From Mycolicibacterium peregrinum (GTDB taxonomy: Bacteria > Actinomycetota > Actinomycetes > Mycobacteriales > Mycobacteriaceae): a DNA stretch of 49,684 nt. Within the stretch, counting starts at the first letter, position 1; every line of letters begins with the position of its first letter. The position numbers were made by a program, and so were the translations under genes. The DNA is taken from assembly GCF_001665625.1 (NCBI RefSeq), contig NZ_LZSY01000201.1:1-49684 (forward strand), written 5' to 3'. This document shows positions 38,824 through 48,088 of the stretch, one piece after another. The notes under the pieces were generated by a model. That model ran no database searches. It was not told the DNA's origin and saw only the letters and a program-made list of their open reading frames with translations.

Positions 38824-40305
38824 ATGGACCAAATTGCGGGGGCGGACTTCCTGCAGCTCGACCCGTCGATTGCTCCGGCACGGGGGCTCACCGACTGGCT
38901 CGCGGACGCCCTGCGCACTGCGATCGCCGACGGGCGGCTGTCCCCGGGCACCCGGTTTCCACCGACCAGGGTCTTGGCCGGCGAACTGGCGATATCACGC
39001 GGGGTGGTTGTCGAGGCCTATCGGCGGCTGGCGGACGAAGGTCTGGTCAGCGGGCACGCGGGTGGCGGCACTCACGTGCTCACTCAGCCGGTCCGGCCGA
39101 CCCGGGCTGAACCTTTGGGATCGCTGGTGGCACGCCTGCCGCGCCCCCGTCTGCCGGTCGGTGAGGGCATCGATCTGTCGCCGGGCGTGCCCGATCTGTC
39201 GGCATTTCCGCGCAGCACCTGGTTGCGTGCCGAACGTGCGGTGCTGGCCGAGGCCTCGCCCGACGACCTCGGTTACGGCGATCCCCGGGGCCATCCGCGG
39301 TTGCGGGCCGCACTCGCCCCGTGGCTCGGCCGGTCCCGCGGACTGCGCGTCGCTCCCGACGACATCCTGGTGGTCGCCGGCGTTGCCCAGGCCGTCGCCC
39401 TGCTCGCCCAGCAGTTGCGCGGCGAAGGCCTCGACACGATCGCCGTCGAGGATCCTGGTTCGCGCGGGGCCGTCGACGAACTCGAGCACTGGGGTCTGCA
39501 CCCGGTGCCCATCCCCGTCGACGACGACGGAATCCTCGTCACCGAACTCGCCGCCAGCGGCGCACCGACTGTCTTCCTGACCCCGGCGCATCAGTTCCCG
39601 ACGGGCGTGGTGCTGGGCCCGCATCGGCGCCGCGCGCTGCTGGAATGGGACGGCACGCTGATCATCGAGGACGACTACGACGCCGAATATCGTTACGACC
39701 GGGCCCCTGTTCCGGCCATGCACGCGTCGGCGCCCGATCGCATCGCCTACGCCGGGAGCACCTCGAAGAGCCTGGCGCCCGCGCTGCGGCTGGGTTGGCT
39801 GATCGCGCCGCCGCGCCGCCATCCCGAGCTGGTGGCGGCCAAACATGCCAGCGACCTCGGCAGCCCGACCGTGCCGCAACTGGTGCTGGCGCGATTGCTC
39901 GAATCAGGTGAATACGACCGGCACGTCCGGCTGGTGCGCACGCGGCACCGGGCACGGCGCGACGCACTGCTGGACGCGTTGACCGCGGCGATGCCCGCCG
40001 CGAGGGTGAGCGGTGTCGCCGCGGGCCTGCACCTGCTCGTCACGTTGCCCGACGACGTCGATGATGCGGCGCTGGCCGACGATCTGCGTGCTGCCGGTGT
40101 GCTCGTGCATCCCGTGTCATGGCACCGGCGGCTACCCGGTCCGCCCGGTCTGGTTCTCGGGTACGCGTCGCATCCACCCGACCGGTTGCGCGAAGCGGCA
40201 GCCACGATCGCGCGGGTCACGCGAAAGTGGCAGGGCGGTCGCCGACGAGGCTCGGTAGCAGCCGTGGCGTCACTTTCGGTGACGCTCGACAGCAAACACA
40301 CGTAA
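38824..40305 (+). CDS. MocR/PdxR-type PLP-dependent regulator
   Basis: The 493-aa fusion has an N-terminal GntR-type winged helix (GLTDWLADALRTAIADGRLS, then SRGVVVEAYRRLADEGLVSG) joined to an aminotransferase-fold domain. That domain has YGDPRGHPRLRAAL, TPAHQFPTG, EDDYDAEYR and the PLP lysine in YAGSTSKSLAPALRLGW. The C-terminus GLVLGYASHPPDRLREA matches the remnant at 23322. MocR proteins often control PLP synthesis or an exporter next door. Here it is divergent from an EamA exporter. An extra ~30-residue tail follows the normal C-terminus. Confidence 0.93.
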   Translation: MDQIAGADFLQLDPSIAPARGLTDWLADALRTAIADGRLSPGTRFPPTRVLAGELAISRGVVVEAYRRLADEGLVSGHAGGGTHVLTQPVRPTRAEPLGSLVARLPRPRLPVGEGIDLSPGVPDLSAFPRSTWLRAERAVLAEASPDDLGYGDPRGHPRLRAALAPWLGRSRGLRVAPDDILVVAGVAQAVALLAQQLRGEGLDTIAVEDPGSRGAVDELEHWGLHPVPIPVDDDGILVTELAASGAPTVFLTPAHQFPTGVVLGPHRRRALLEWDGTLIIEDDYDAEYRYDRAPVPAMHASAPDRIAYAGSTSKSLAPALRLGWLIAPPRRHPELVAAKHASDLGSPTVPQLVLARLLESGEYDRHVRLVRTRHRARRDALLDALTAAMPAARVSGVAAGLHLLVTLPDDVDDAALADDLRAAGVLVHPVSWHRRLPGPPGLVLGYASHPPDRLREAAATIARVTRKWQGGRRRGSVAAVASLSVTLDSKHT

Positions 40306-40354
40306 CCTGTTGGCGCGCGGCAAAGTCGACGACACATCGAGCGGAGCGGAGCGG

Positions 40355-41803
40355 ATGCGGTACTACTACTCGGCCGATGCGATCCGTGCCGCCGAAGCGC
40401 CGCTGCTGGCATCGCTGCCCGACGGCGTGCTGATGGGCCGCGCCGCCTATGGGCTGGCGACGGCGATCGCGACCGAGTTGAAGCTGCTTACCGGTGGTGT
40501 CGCCGGTCGACGGATCTGTGCGGTGGTCGGTTCCGGCGACAACGGTGGCGATGCGCTGTGGGCAGCGACGTTCCTGCGCCGTCGCGGCGCCGCTGCCGAT
40601 GCGATCCTGCTCAATCCCGAGAAGACTCACGCCAAAGGTCTGGCGGCGTTCCGGCGGGCCGGAGGGCGGGTGGTGTCCGGCATCTCTGCGGCAACCGATC
40701 TGGTGATCGACGGCGTCGTCGGCATCTCCGGGCGCGGTCCGCTGCGCGCCAACGCCGCAGCGGTCTTCGAAGCCAACACCGCACCCGTGGTCGCCGTCGA
40801 CATCCCCAGCGGCCTCGACGTGCAGACCGGCGCCGCCGACGGCCCACATGTGCATGCCGTCCTGACCGTCACGTTCGGCGGCCTCAAACCGGTACACGCA
40901 CTGGGTGAGTGCGGTCGCGTCGAGCTCGTCGACATCGGTCTGGATTTGGCGCCCGCCGATCTGGCCGGCCTGGAGACAGCCGATGTCCGGGAGCTGTGGC
41001 CGATTCCGGGACCACACGACGACAAGTACACCCAAGGTGTGACGGGCGTGGTGTCCGGCTCGGCGACCTACCCCGGTGCGGCGGTGTTGAGCACCGGCGC
41101 CGCCGTGGCCGCCACCTCCGGCATGGTCCGGTATGCGGGAAGCGCCGGCCCGCAGGTGCTTTCACACTGGCCCGAGGTGATCGCCGCACCCAGTCCGCGG
41201 GAAGCGGGGCGAGTCCAGGCCTGGGTGGTCGGGCCCGGACTCGGCACCGATGACACGGCCAAGTCCGCGCTGCGCTTCGCACTCGAAACCGACCTGCCGG
41301 TGATCGTCGACGCCGACGGTCTCACCCTGCTCGCCGCCGAACCCGGCCTGCTCGCCGGACGCACCGCGCCGACCGTGCTCACCCCGCATGCCGGGGAATT
41401 CGAACGGCTGGCAGGAGATCCGCCGGGCCACGACCGCGTCGCCGCCGCGCGCGATCTGGCCAAGCGACTAGGTGCCACCGTGCTGCTCAAAGGCAACGTC
41501 ACCGTCATCGCCGAACCCGGTTCGGCGGGCAGGAGCGCAGCGACCGGGGGATCAGGAATGACCACCTATCTCAACCCCGCGGGCCAATCATGGGCTGCCA
41601 CAGCCGGATCCGGAGATGTGCTGTCCGGGATCATCGGATCCCTGCTGGCCGCCGGACTGCCACCCGGAGAAGCCGCAGCCGCAGCGGCTTTCGTCCATGC
41701 CCGCGCCGCCAACCTGTCGGCGGCCGATCCCGGTCCCAACCCGGCGCCGACCTCGGCGTCACGCATCCTCGCTCATGTCCGCGCGGCAATCGCTGCGCTG
41801 TAG
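40355..41803 (+). CDS. nnr: Bifunctional NAD(P)H-hydrate epimerase / ADP-dependent dehydratase
   Basis: The 482-aa fusion repairs damaged NADHX and NADPHX. The N-terminal epimerase (YjeF_N) has RRICAVVGSGDNGGDALWAA and VVAVDIPSGLD. The C-terminal carbohydrate-kinase-like dehydratase has VVGPGLGTDD, DADGLTLLAAEP, VLTPHAGEFERLAG, and the ATP-site AATAGSGDVLSGIIGSLLAAG. The ATG 40355 gives the normal start MRYYYSADAIRAAE; the open frame from 40310 is an extension. It matches M. tuberculosis Rv3433c and is followed 15 bp later by gadB, as there. Confidence 0.95.
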   Translation: MRYYYSADAIRAAEAPLLASLPDGVLMGRAAYGLATAIATELKLLTGGVAGRRICAVVGSGDNGGDALWAATFLRRRGAAADAILLNPEKTHAKGLAAFRRAGGRVVSGISAATDLVIDGVVGISGRGPLRANAAAVFEANTAPVVAVDIPSGLDVQTGAADGPHVHAVLTVTFGGLKPVHALGECGRVELVDIGLDLAPADLAGLETADVRELWPIPGPHDDKYTQGVTGVVSGSATYPGAAVLSTGAAVAATSGMVRYAGSAGPQVLSHWPEVIAAPSPREAGRVQAWVVGPGLGTDDTAKSALRFALETDLPVIVDADGLTLLAAEPGLLAGRTAPTVLTPHAGEFERLAGDPPGHDRVAAARDLAKRLGATVLLKGNVTVIAEPGSAGRSAATGGSGMTTYLNPAGQSWAATAGSGDVLSGIIGSLLAAGLPPGEAAAAAAFVHARAANLSAADPGPNPAPTSASRILAHVRAAIAAL

Positions 41804-41818
41804 AAGAAAAGGAACTCC

Positions 41819-43201
41819 ATGCCGCACAAGCACCATCGCGCCCCGCACATCTCGCCCGCCTATACCGGCAGATTGGCGATGGCACCGGTTCCCTCGCTGC
41901 GCCTGCCCGACGATGCGATGGAACCCGGTGCGGCGTACCGCTTCATCCACGACGAGCTCATGCTCGACGGCAGCTCCCGGTTGAATCTCGCGACCTTCGT
42001 CACCACGTGGATGGACCCCGAGGCCGAGAAGCTCATGGCCGAGACGTTCGACAAGAACATGATCGACAAGGACGAGTACCCGGCCACCGCGGCGATCGAG
42101 GCGCGCTGCGTGAGCATGGTCGCGGACCTGTTTCATGCCGAAGGCCTGAGCGACGACGACGCTTCGGCTGCATGTGGAGTCTCGACGATCGGTTCCAGCG
42201 AGGCAGTGATGCTGGGCGGGCTGGCCATGAAATGGCGCTGGCGCGAGAAGGTCGGGAAGGATTGGAAGGGACGCACCCCCAACCTGGTGATGGGGTCCAA
42301 CGTCCAGGTGGTGTGGGAGAAGTTCTGCCGGTACTTCGACGTCGAGCCGCGTTACCTGCCGATGGAGGAGGGGCGCTACGTCATCACCCCCGAGCAGGTG
42401 CTCGACGCGGTCGACGAGGACACCATCGGCGTCGTCGCGATCCTCGGCACCACCTATACCGGCGAGCTGGAGCCGATCGCGGAGATCTGCGCGGCGCTGG
42501 ACCAGCTCTCGCAAGACAAGGGCCTGGACATCCCCGTGCACGTCGACGCCGCCAGCGGCGGATTCGTCGTCCCGTTCCTGCACCCCGATCTGGAGTGGGA
42601 TTTCCGGTTGCCGCGCGTGGTGTCGATCAACGTCAGCGGTCACAAGTACGGGCTGACCTACCCGGGTATCGGCTTCGTGGTGTGGCGCAGCAAGGAATAC
42701 CTGCCCGAGGACCTGGTCTTCCGGGTCAACTACCTCGGTGGGGACATGCCGACCTTCACCCTGAACTTCTCCCGGCCCGGCAACCAGGTGGTGGGCCAGT
42801 ACTACAACTTCCTGCGGTTGGGCCGGGCCGGATACACCCAGGTGATGCAGTGCCTGTCGCAGACGGCCCGCTGGCTCGGGGATGAGCTGCGCGACAGCGA
42901 GCACTTCGAGCTGATCACCGACGGCTCCGCCATCCCCGTGGTCAGCTTCCGGCTCAAGGGAAAACCGGGCTACACCGAGTTCGACGTGTCCGAGGGGCTG
43001 CGTTCCTTCGGCTGGCAGGTGCCGGCCTACTCCATGCCCGAGGGCGCCACCGACGTCGTGGTGCTGCGGGTCGTCGTGCGCGAGGGGTTCTCGGCCGATC
43101 TGGCCCGGGCGCTCAAGGAGGACACCATTACGGTGCTCGGCCGGCTCGACGCGCTCAAGCCGCGCGGAGCGTTCGACGACCTGCAGCCGTTTGCGCATTA
43201 G
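41819..43201 (+). CDS. gadB: Glutamate decarboxylase
   Basis: The 460-aa PLP enzyme converts glutamate to GABA, consuming a proton. Motifs are RLNLATFVTTWMDPEAEKLM, ACGVSTIGSSEAVMLGGLAMK, PVHVDAASGGFV and the PLP lysine in NVSGHKYGLTYPG. The ATG 41819 follows AAAAGGAA by 5 bases and gives the family's normal length. It matches Rv3432c in order. No partner antiporter gene is adjacent. Roles in acid resistance or nitrogen metabolism are known for the family. Confidence 0.96.
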   Translation: MPHKHHRAPHISPAYTGRLAMAPVPSLRLPDDAMEPGAAYRFIHDELMLDGSSRLNLATFVTTWMDPEAEKLMAETFDKNMIDKDEYPATAAIEARCVSMVADLFHAEGLSDDDASAACGVSTIGSSEAVMLGGLAMKWRWREKVGKDWKGRTPNLVMGSNVQVVWEKFCRYFDVEPRYLPMEEGRYVITPEQVLDAVDEDTIGVVAILGTTYTGELEPIAEICAALDQLSQDKGLDIPVHVDAASGGFVVPFLHPDLEWDFRLPRVVSINVSGHKYGLTYPGIGFVVWRSKEYLPEDLVFRVNYLGGDMPTFTLNFSRPGNQVVGQYYNFLRLGRAGYTQVMQCLSQTARWLGDELRDSEHFELITDGSAIPVVSFRLKGKPGYTEFDVSEGLRSFGWQVPAYSMPEGATDVVVLRVVVREGFSADLARALKEDTITVLGRLDALKPRGAFDDLQPFAH

Positions 43202-43270
43202 ATGGGCCGGGCCGGTCCGCTGATCAGGCCGGATTGGTGCCTCTGGGACAATGGTCGGCGGTGATATGAC

Positions 43271-44440
43271 ATGCAGACGACCGAACTCGCGACCTCGCTG
43301 ACCCCGCACGCATCGCCGCAGGCGGTGGTGGACCTCGGCGCGATCGACCACAACGTCCGCCTGCTGCGTGAACATGCCGGCGGCGCCCGCGTGATGGCTG
43401 TGGTCAAAGCCGACGGTTACGGCCACGGCGCCGTAGAGGTGGGTACGGCCGCGTTGGCCGCCGGGGCCGCCGAACTCGGGGTGGTGACCATCGCCGAGGC
43501 AGTCGCGCTGCGGGCAGGCGGGATCACCGCGCCGGTGCTGTGCTGGCTGCACCCGCCGGGCACCGACTTCACGCCGGCGCTGGAAAACGATGTGCAGATC
43601 GCGGTGTCCGCGGTGCGCCAGCTCGACGACGTGGTGGCCGCCGTGCGCCAGACCGGTCGCGCCGCGACGGTCACGGTGAAGGTGGACACCGGGTTGAGCC
43701 GCAACGGTGTCAGCCCGGCAGATTTCCCCGCGATGGTCGCTGCGCTGGCCCGGGCCCAGACCGACGGCGCGATCCGGGTGCGCGGCATCATGAGTCACCT
43801 GGTGCACGGCGACGACCCTGACAACCCGTTCAACGAGCTGCAGGGCAAGCGCCTGACCGCGATGCGCGAGCAGGCCGCCGAGCAGGGTGTGGTGTTCGAG
43901 GTCGCCCATATCGCGAACTCGCCGGCAGCCATGACCCGGCCGGATCTGGCGTTCGACATGGTGCGGCCCGGGATCGCGGTCTACGGGCTGAGCCCCATCC
44001 CCGAGCTGGGCGATATGGGTCTGATCCCTGCCATGACGGTGAAATGCCCTGTTGCACTGGTCCGTTCGGTACATGCTGGTGACGGGGTGTCCTACGGCCA
44101 CCGGTGGATCGCCGACCGGGACACCACGCTGGCGCTGCTGCCGGTGGGCTACGCCGACGGCATCTTCCGCTCGTTGAGCGGAAGAATCGAGGTGCTGATC
44201 AAGAGCAGGCGTCGCCAGGCCGTCGGGCGGATCTGCATGGATCAGTTCGTCGTCGACCTCGGCCCGGATGCCACCGACGTCGCCGAAGGCGACGACGCGA
44301 TCCTGTTCGGTCCCGGGACCCAGGGCGAACAGACCGCCCAGGACTGGGCCGAACTGCTCGGCACCATCAACTACGAGGTGGCCACCAGTCCGCGTGGCCG
44401 GATCGCCCGCACCTATCTGCAGGCAGGTCGCGAGCGTTGA
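43271..44440 (+). CDS. alr: Alanine racemase
   Basis: This 389-aa PLP enzyme makes D-alanine for peptidoglycan and is the target of D-cycloserine in mycobacteria (established knowledge). It has the PLP lysine loop MAVVKADGYGHGA, the catalytic tyrosine in DGVSYGHRW, LLPVGYADG, and RICMDQFVVDLG. Start ATG 43271 gives MQTTELATSLTPHA. The stop overlaps the start of the alpha/beta hydrolase gene (TTGA), so the two are translationally coupled. Confidence 0.97.
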   Translation: MQTTELATSLTPHASPQAVVDLGAIDHNVRLLREHAGGARVMAVVKADGYGHGAVEVGTAALAAGAAELGVVTIAEAVALRAGGITAPVLCWLHPPGTDFTPALENDVQIAVSAVRQLDDVVAAVRQTGRAATVTVKVDTGLSRNGVSPADFPAMVAALARAQTDGAIRVRGIMSHLVHGDDPDNPFNELQGKRLTAMREQAAEQGVVFEVAHIANSPAAMTRPDLAFDMVRPGIAVYGLSPIPELGDMGLIPAMTVKCPVALVRSVHAGDGVSYGHRWIADRDTTLALLPVGYADGIFRSLSGRIEVLIKSRRRQAVGRICMDQFVVDLGPDATDVAEGDDAILFGPGTQGEQTAQDWAELLGTINYEVATSPRGRIARTYLQAGRER

Positions 44441-45525
44441 GTCGCAATGCTCAGTGGCTGGCCGGTGCCGCCGGGCTCACCGCCGTGGGCACGGTGGCGG
44501 GCAGGTCGGTGGCGCGCTCATTGACCCGGCGCAGCACCGACGAGGATCCCTACCTGGGCGAAGATTTCGAACGCCTGGACGCAGACCGCAGTTCCGTGGT
44601 CACGACGGATGACGGGGTGCCGCTGGCCGTGCGTGAGGTCGGACCCAACGACGCACCGCTGACGGTGGTGTTCGCCCACGGATTCTGTTTGCGCATGGGC
44701 GCCTTCTACTTTCAGCGCACCCGCCTGGCCGAACAGTGGGGCCCGCAGGTGCGGATGGTGTTCTACGACCAGCGCGGCCACGGCCAGTCGGGGATGGCGC
44801 CACCGGACACCTATTCCGTCGAACAACTCGGACGTGATCTGGAAGCCGTTCTGGCGGTGACGGTTCCGCGCGGGCCCGCGGTGCTCGTCGGCCATTCGAT
44901 GGGCGGAATGACGGTCCTCTCGCATGCCCGGCAGTTCCCGCACCGCTACCCGAAGCAGATTGTCGGTGCCGCGGTGATCTCCTCGGCGGTCGAGGGTGTG
45001 GCGCGCTCACCGCTGGGCGAGATCCTGCGCAACCCGGCGCTGGAGGCGGTGCGGTTCCTGGCCCGTTATGCCCCCGGTGCCGTGCACCGCACCCGCGGCG
45101 CCGCCCGCTCGGTGATCGGGCCGATCCTGCGCGCCGCGTCCTACGGCGACGAGTCGGTCAGTCCCAGCGTGGTCGAGTTCTCCCAACGGATGATGCACGG
45201 CACGTCGATCACCACGCTGGTCGAATTCCTGCACGCCCTCGAGGTCCACGACGAGGCCGGCGCCCTACGGGTACTGGCCAAGGTGCCGACACTCATCGCC
45301 TGCGGTGACCGGGACCTGCTCACCCCGATGGAATACTCAAAGGCCATGGCCGCACAGCTACCCCGCTCCGAACTGGTGATCGTCGGGGGAGCCGGCCATC
45401 TGGTCCAGCTTGAGGAGCCCGTGGTGATCGACGACGCACTGGTCCGTCTGGTGGAGCGGGCTACGCCCTCCAAACTGGTCACACTGTCCCGCCGGGTCCG
45501 CGATCGGGTCCGGTTCCGTGGCTGA
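44437..45525 (+). CDS. Alpha/beta hydrolase
   Basis: This 362-aa product has a TTG start at 44437 overlapping the alr stop; the frame continues open to 44104 inside alr without homology. An N-terminal hydrophobic stretch (WLAGAAGLTAVGTVAGRSVA) may be a membrane anchor or signal. The hydrolase core has FAHGFCLRMG, YDQRGHGQSG, nucleophile VGHSMGGMTV, LIACGDRDLLTP and the His in GGAGHLVQLEEP. The gene overlaps tsaE by 8 bp. The order alr-hydrolase-tsaE is common in mycobacteria. Substrate is unknown. Confidence 0.9.
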   Translation: MSRNAQWLAGAAGLTAVGTVAGRSVARSLTRRSTDEDPYLGEDFERLDADRSSVVTTDDGVPLAVREVGPNDAPLTVVFAHGFCLRMGAFYFQRTRLAEQWGPQVRMVFYDQRGHGQSGMAPPDTYSVEQLGRDLEAVLAVTVPRGPAVLVGHSMGGMTVLSHARQFPHRYPKQIVGAAVISSAVEGVARSPLGEILRNPALEAVRFLARYAPGAVHRTRGAARSVIGPILRAASYGDESVSPSVVEFSQRMMHGTSITTLVEFLHALEVHDEAGALRVLAKVPTLIACGDRDLLTPMEYSKAMAAQLPRSELVIVGGAGHLVQLEEPVVIDDALVRLVERATPSKLVTLSRRVRDRVRFRG

Positions 45526-45985
45526 GCGCAGGGCCGGCACGGCGGAGCTCGCCACCACCGAGGACACCATCGCCCTGGGCGCGACGCTGGGCGCGGGGCT
45601 CAAAGCCGGTGACGTGGTGGTGTTGTCGGGTCCGCTGGGGGCGGGCAAGACGGTGATGGCCAAGGGCATCGCGGCGGCGATGGATGTGGACGGGCCGGTG
45701 GTCTCGCCGACGTACGTGTTGGCCCGGGTGCATCCCGCCCGGCAGGCCGGCCGACCGGCGATGGTGCATGTGGACATGTACCGGCTGCTCGACCATCCCG
45801 GCGTCGACCTGTTGGGGGAGCTCGATGCACTCGACCTCGACACCGATCTCGACGACGCCGTAGTGGTGGTCGAGTGGGGCGAGGGCCTGGCCGAACGGCT
45901 CTCCGATCATCACCTGGACATCCGCATCGAGCGCGACACCGACACCGAGACGCGCACGGTGATCTGGCAGTGGAGCGCCCCATGA
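45518..45985 (+). CDS. tsaE: tRNA t6A biosynthesis ATPase TsaE
   Basis: The 155-aa P-loop ATPase has Walker A LSGPLGAGKTVMAKG, the PTYVLARV block and the VDMYRL strand; VVEWGEG is the family's C-terminal motif. It cycles the TsaB-TsaD complex that adds threonylcarbamoyl to A37 of tRNAs. Start GTG 45518 overlaps the hydrolase gene. An Arg/Gly/Thr-rich N-terminus precedes the core. The stop overlaps tsaB by 4 bp. Confidence 0.95.
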   Translation: MAERRAGTAELATTEDTIALGATLGAGLKAGDVVVLSGPLGAGKTVMAKGIAAAMDVDGPVVSPTYVLARVHPARQAGRPAMVHVDMYRLLDHPGVDLLGELDALDLDTDLDDAVVVVEWGEGLAERLSDHHLDIRIERDTDTETRTVIWQWSAP

Positions 45986-46611
45986 ACATCTTGACCATCG
46001 ACACCGCGACCCCGGCGGTCAGCGCCGGCGTGGTCCACCGCGCCGAGGACGGCGCCGTGCGCACCCTCGCCGAACGGGTGACCCTGGATGCCCGGGCCCA
46101 CGCCGAGCAGCTCACACCCAACGTGCTCGGTGCCGTGTCCGATGCCGGGATCACTGTCGCGGAGCTCGACGCGGTCGTCGTCGGCTGCGGGCCGGGCCCG
46201 TTCACCGGGCTGCGGGTGGGGATGGCCAGTGCCGCGGCCTTTGGCCACGCACTGGGCGTTCCGGTGCACGGGGTGTGCAGTCTGGACGCCATCGGTGTCC
46301 ACACCGACGGCGATGTGCTGGTGGTCACCGACGCGCGGCGGCGCGAGGTGTACTGGGCGCGCTACCGCGACGGAGTTCGGGTCGACGGGCCCGCCGTCAA
46401 CGCACCTGCCGATGTGGCGCCGGAGTCCTCGGCCGCGGTGGCCGGTTCACCCGATCACGCGGCCCTGTTCGCGCTGCCCCGGCTCGACGTGGTGTACCCG
46501 ACGCCGGCGGGACTGGTGCTCGCGGTCGGCGACTGGGGCGCCCCGCAGTCTCTGGTGCCGTTGTATCTGCGCCGGCCCGATGCGAAACCCTCTGCGGCGG
46601 TGCGGAAGTGA
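45982..46611 (+). CDS. tsaB: tRNA t6A biosynthesis protein TsaB
   Basis: The 209-aa ASKHA-fold protein begins MNILTIDTATPAVSAGVV and has GCGPGPFTGLRVGMASAAAF, and VVTDARRREVYWARY, all typical of TsaB. It is a non-catalytic partner of TsaD. Start ATG 45982 overlaps tsaE; the frame also reads open upstream. It overlaps rimI by 4 bp (GTGA). Confidence 0.95.
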   Translation: MNILTIDTATPAVSAGVVHRAEDGAVRTLAERVTLDARAHAEQLTPNVLGAVSDAGITVAELDAVVVGCGPGPFTGLRVGMASAAAFGHALGVPVHGVCSLDAIGVHTDGDVLVVTDARRREVYWARYRDGVRVDGPAVNAPADVAPESSAAVAGSPDHAALFALPRLDVVYPTPAGLVLAVGDWGAPQSLVPLYLRRPDAKPSAAVRK

Positions 46612-47069
46612 CCGTGTTCGACGCGCTGACCCGTGCCGACGCCACGCGGTGCGCCGAGCTGGAAGCCAAGCTGTTCGTCGGCGACGACCCGTGGCCGGCC
46701 CGGGCGTTTTTGGCCGAACTCGACGCCAAGCACAATCGCTACATCGCGGCCCGCAACGACGGCGTTCTGGTCGGCTATGCGGGTATCTCCCGGCTGGGCC
46801 GGATGCGCCCGTACGAGTACGAGATCCACACCATCGGTGTCGATCCCGAGTTCCAGGGGCAGGGGATCGGGCGCAGGCTGCTCGACGACCTGCTCGACTA
46901 CGCCTCGGGCGGAACGGTTTTCCTGGAGGTCCGCACCGACAACGAACCGGCCATCGCGCTGTACGAGAGCGTCGGTTTCGTCAACATCGGCCTGCGCAAG
47001 CGGTACTACCGCGCCAGCGGCGCCGACGCCTACACCATGCAACGCCTTCCCCAAGGGGGCCCGACGTGA
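46608..47069 (+). CDS. rimI: Ribosomal-protein/N-terminal alanine acetyltransferase RimI
   Basis: The 153-aa GNAT acetyltransferase has the acetyl-CoA motif IGVDPEFQGQGIGRRLLD and the end VGFVNIGLRKRYYRASGADAYTM. The GTG 46608 overlaps the tsaB stop. The order tsaB-rimI-tsaD is the normal one in actinobacteria. It acetylates N-termini of S18 and other proteins. Confidence 0.95.
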   Translation: MTVFDALTRADATRCAELEAKLFVGDDPWPARAFLAELDAKHNRYIAARNDGVLVGYAGISRLGRMRPYEYEIHTIGVDPEFQGQGIGRRLLDDLLDYASGGTVFLEVRTDNEPAIALYESVGFVNIGLRKRYYRASGADAYTMQRLPQGGPT

Positions 47070-48088
47070 TCATTCTGGCCATCGAAAGTTCTTGTGACGA
47101 AACGGGAGTCGGCATCGCCGATCTCGCCGCCGACGGAACCGTAAAGCTTCTCGCCGACGAGGTCGCCTCCAGCGTCGACGAGCACGCCCGCTTCGGCGGT
47201 GTCGTTCCCGAGATCGCCTCACGCGCGCATCTGGAAGCGCTGGGGCCGACCATGCGCCGGGCGCTGGACGCCGCAGGCATCGAGCGGCCCGACGTCGTCG
47301 CCGCGACCATCGGCCCCGGACTGGCCGGGGCGCTGCTGGTCGGGGTGGCCGCCGCCAAGGCATACGCGGCCGGCTGGAACGTTCCCTTCTACGGGGTCAA
47401 TCATCTCGGCGGGCACCTGGCCGCCGACGTGTACGACCACGGGCCGCTGCCCGAAAGTGTCGGTCTGCTGGTCTCGGGTGGTCACACCCATCTGCTGCAT
47501 GTCCGGTCGTTGGGGGAGCCCATCATCGAGCTCGGCAGCACCGTCGACGACGCCGCCGGTGAGGCCTACGACAAGGTGGCCCGGCTGCTCGGACTGGGCT
47601 ATCCGGGTGGACGGGTGCTCGACGAGCTGGCCCGCACCGGGGACCGTGACGCCATCGTCTTCCCCCGCGGTATGACCGGGCCACGCGACGACCCGTACGT
47701 GTTCAGCTTCTCGGGACTCAAGACCGCGGTTGCCCGGTATGTCGAGGCCCACCCGGAGGCCTCGCAGGCCGATGTCGCCGCCGGCTTCCAGGAGGCCGTC
47801 GCCGACGTGCTGACCGCCAAGGCTGTGCGCGCCGCCACCGATCTCGGGGTGTCCACCCTGCTCATCGCGGGCGGGGTGGCAGCCAACTCACGGCTGCGGG
47901 AACTCGCCGAGGAACGCTGCGCCGCAGCGGGTCTGACGCTGCGGGTGCCGCGGCCCCGGCTGTGCACCGACAACGGCGCGATGATCGCCTCGTTCGCGGC
48001 GCACCTGATCGCAGCCGGCGCGGAACCGTCGCCGCTGGATGCGGCCAGTGATCCGGGATTGCCGGTGGTGAAGGGACAGGTGGCATGA
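47066..48088 (+). CDS. tsaD: tRNA N6-threonylcarbamoyltransferase TsaD
   Basis: This 340-aa catalytic subunit of t6A synthesis has IILAIESSCDETGVGI, the metal motif NHLGGHLAADV, LVSGGHTHLL and LIAGGVAANSRLRELA. The GTG 47066 overlaps rimI; the frame is open far upstream but without homology. It overlaps the SnoaL-like gene by 4 bp. This is the normal last t6A gene of the cluster. Confidence 0.97.
   Translation: MIILAIESSCDETGVGIADLAADGTVKLLADEVASSVDEHARFGGVVPEIASRAHLEALGPTMRRALDAAGIERPDVVAATIGPGLAGALLVGVAAAKAYAAGWNVPFYGVNHLGGHLAADVYDHGPLPESVGLLVSGGHTHLLHVRSLGEPIIELGSTVDDAAGEAYDKVARLLGLGYPGGRVLDELARTGDRDAIVFPRGMTGPRDDPYVFSFSGLKTAVARYVEAHPEASQADVAAGFQEAVADVLTAKAVRAATDLGVSTLLIAGGVAANSRLRELAEERCAAAGLTLRVPRPRLCTDNGAMIASFAAHLIAAGAEPSPLDAASDPGLPVVKGQVA

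Noticed and set aside
41759..44101. 780-codon minus-strand open frame opposite gadB and alr
   Set aside because: It spans two well-supported genes and is rich in Arg, His and Gly, as expected for a reverse shadow.
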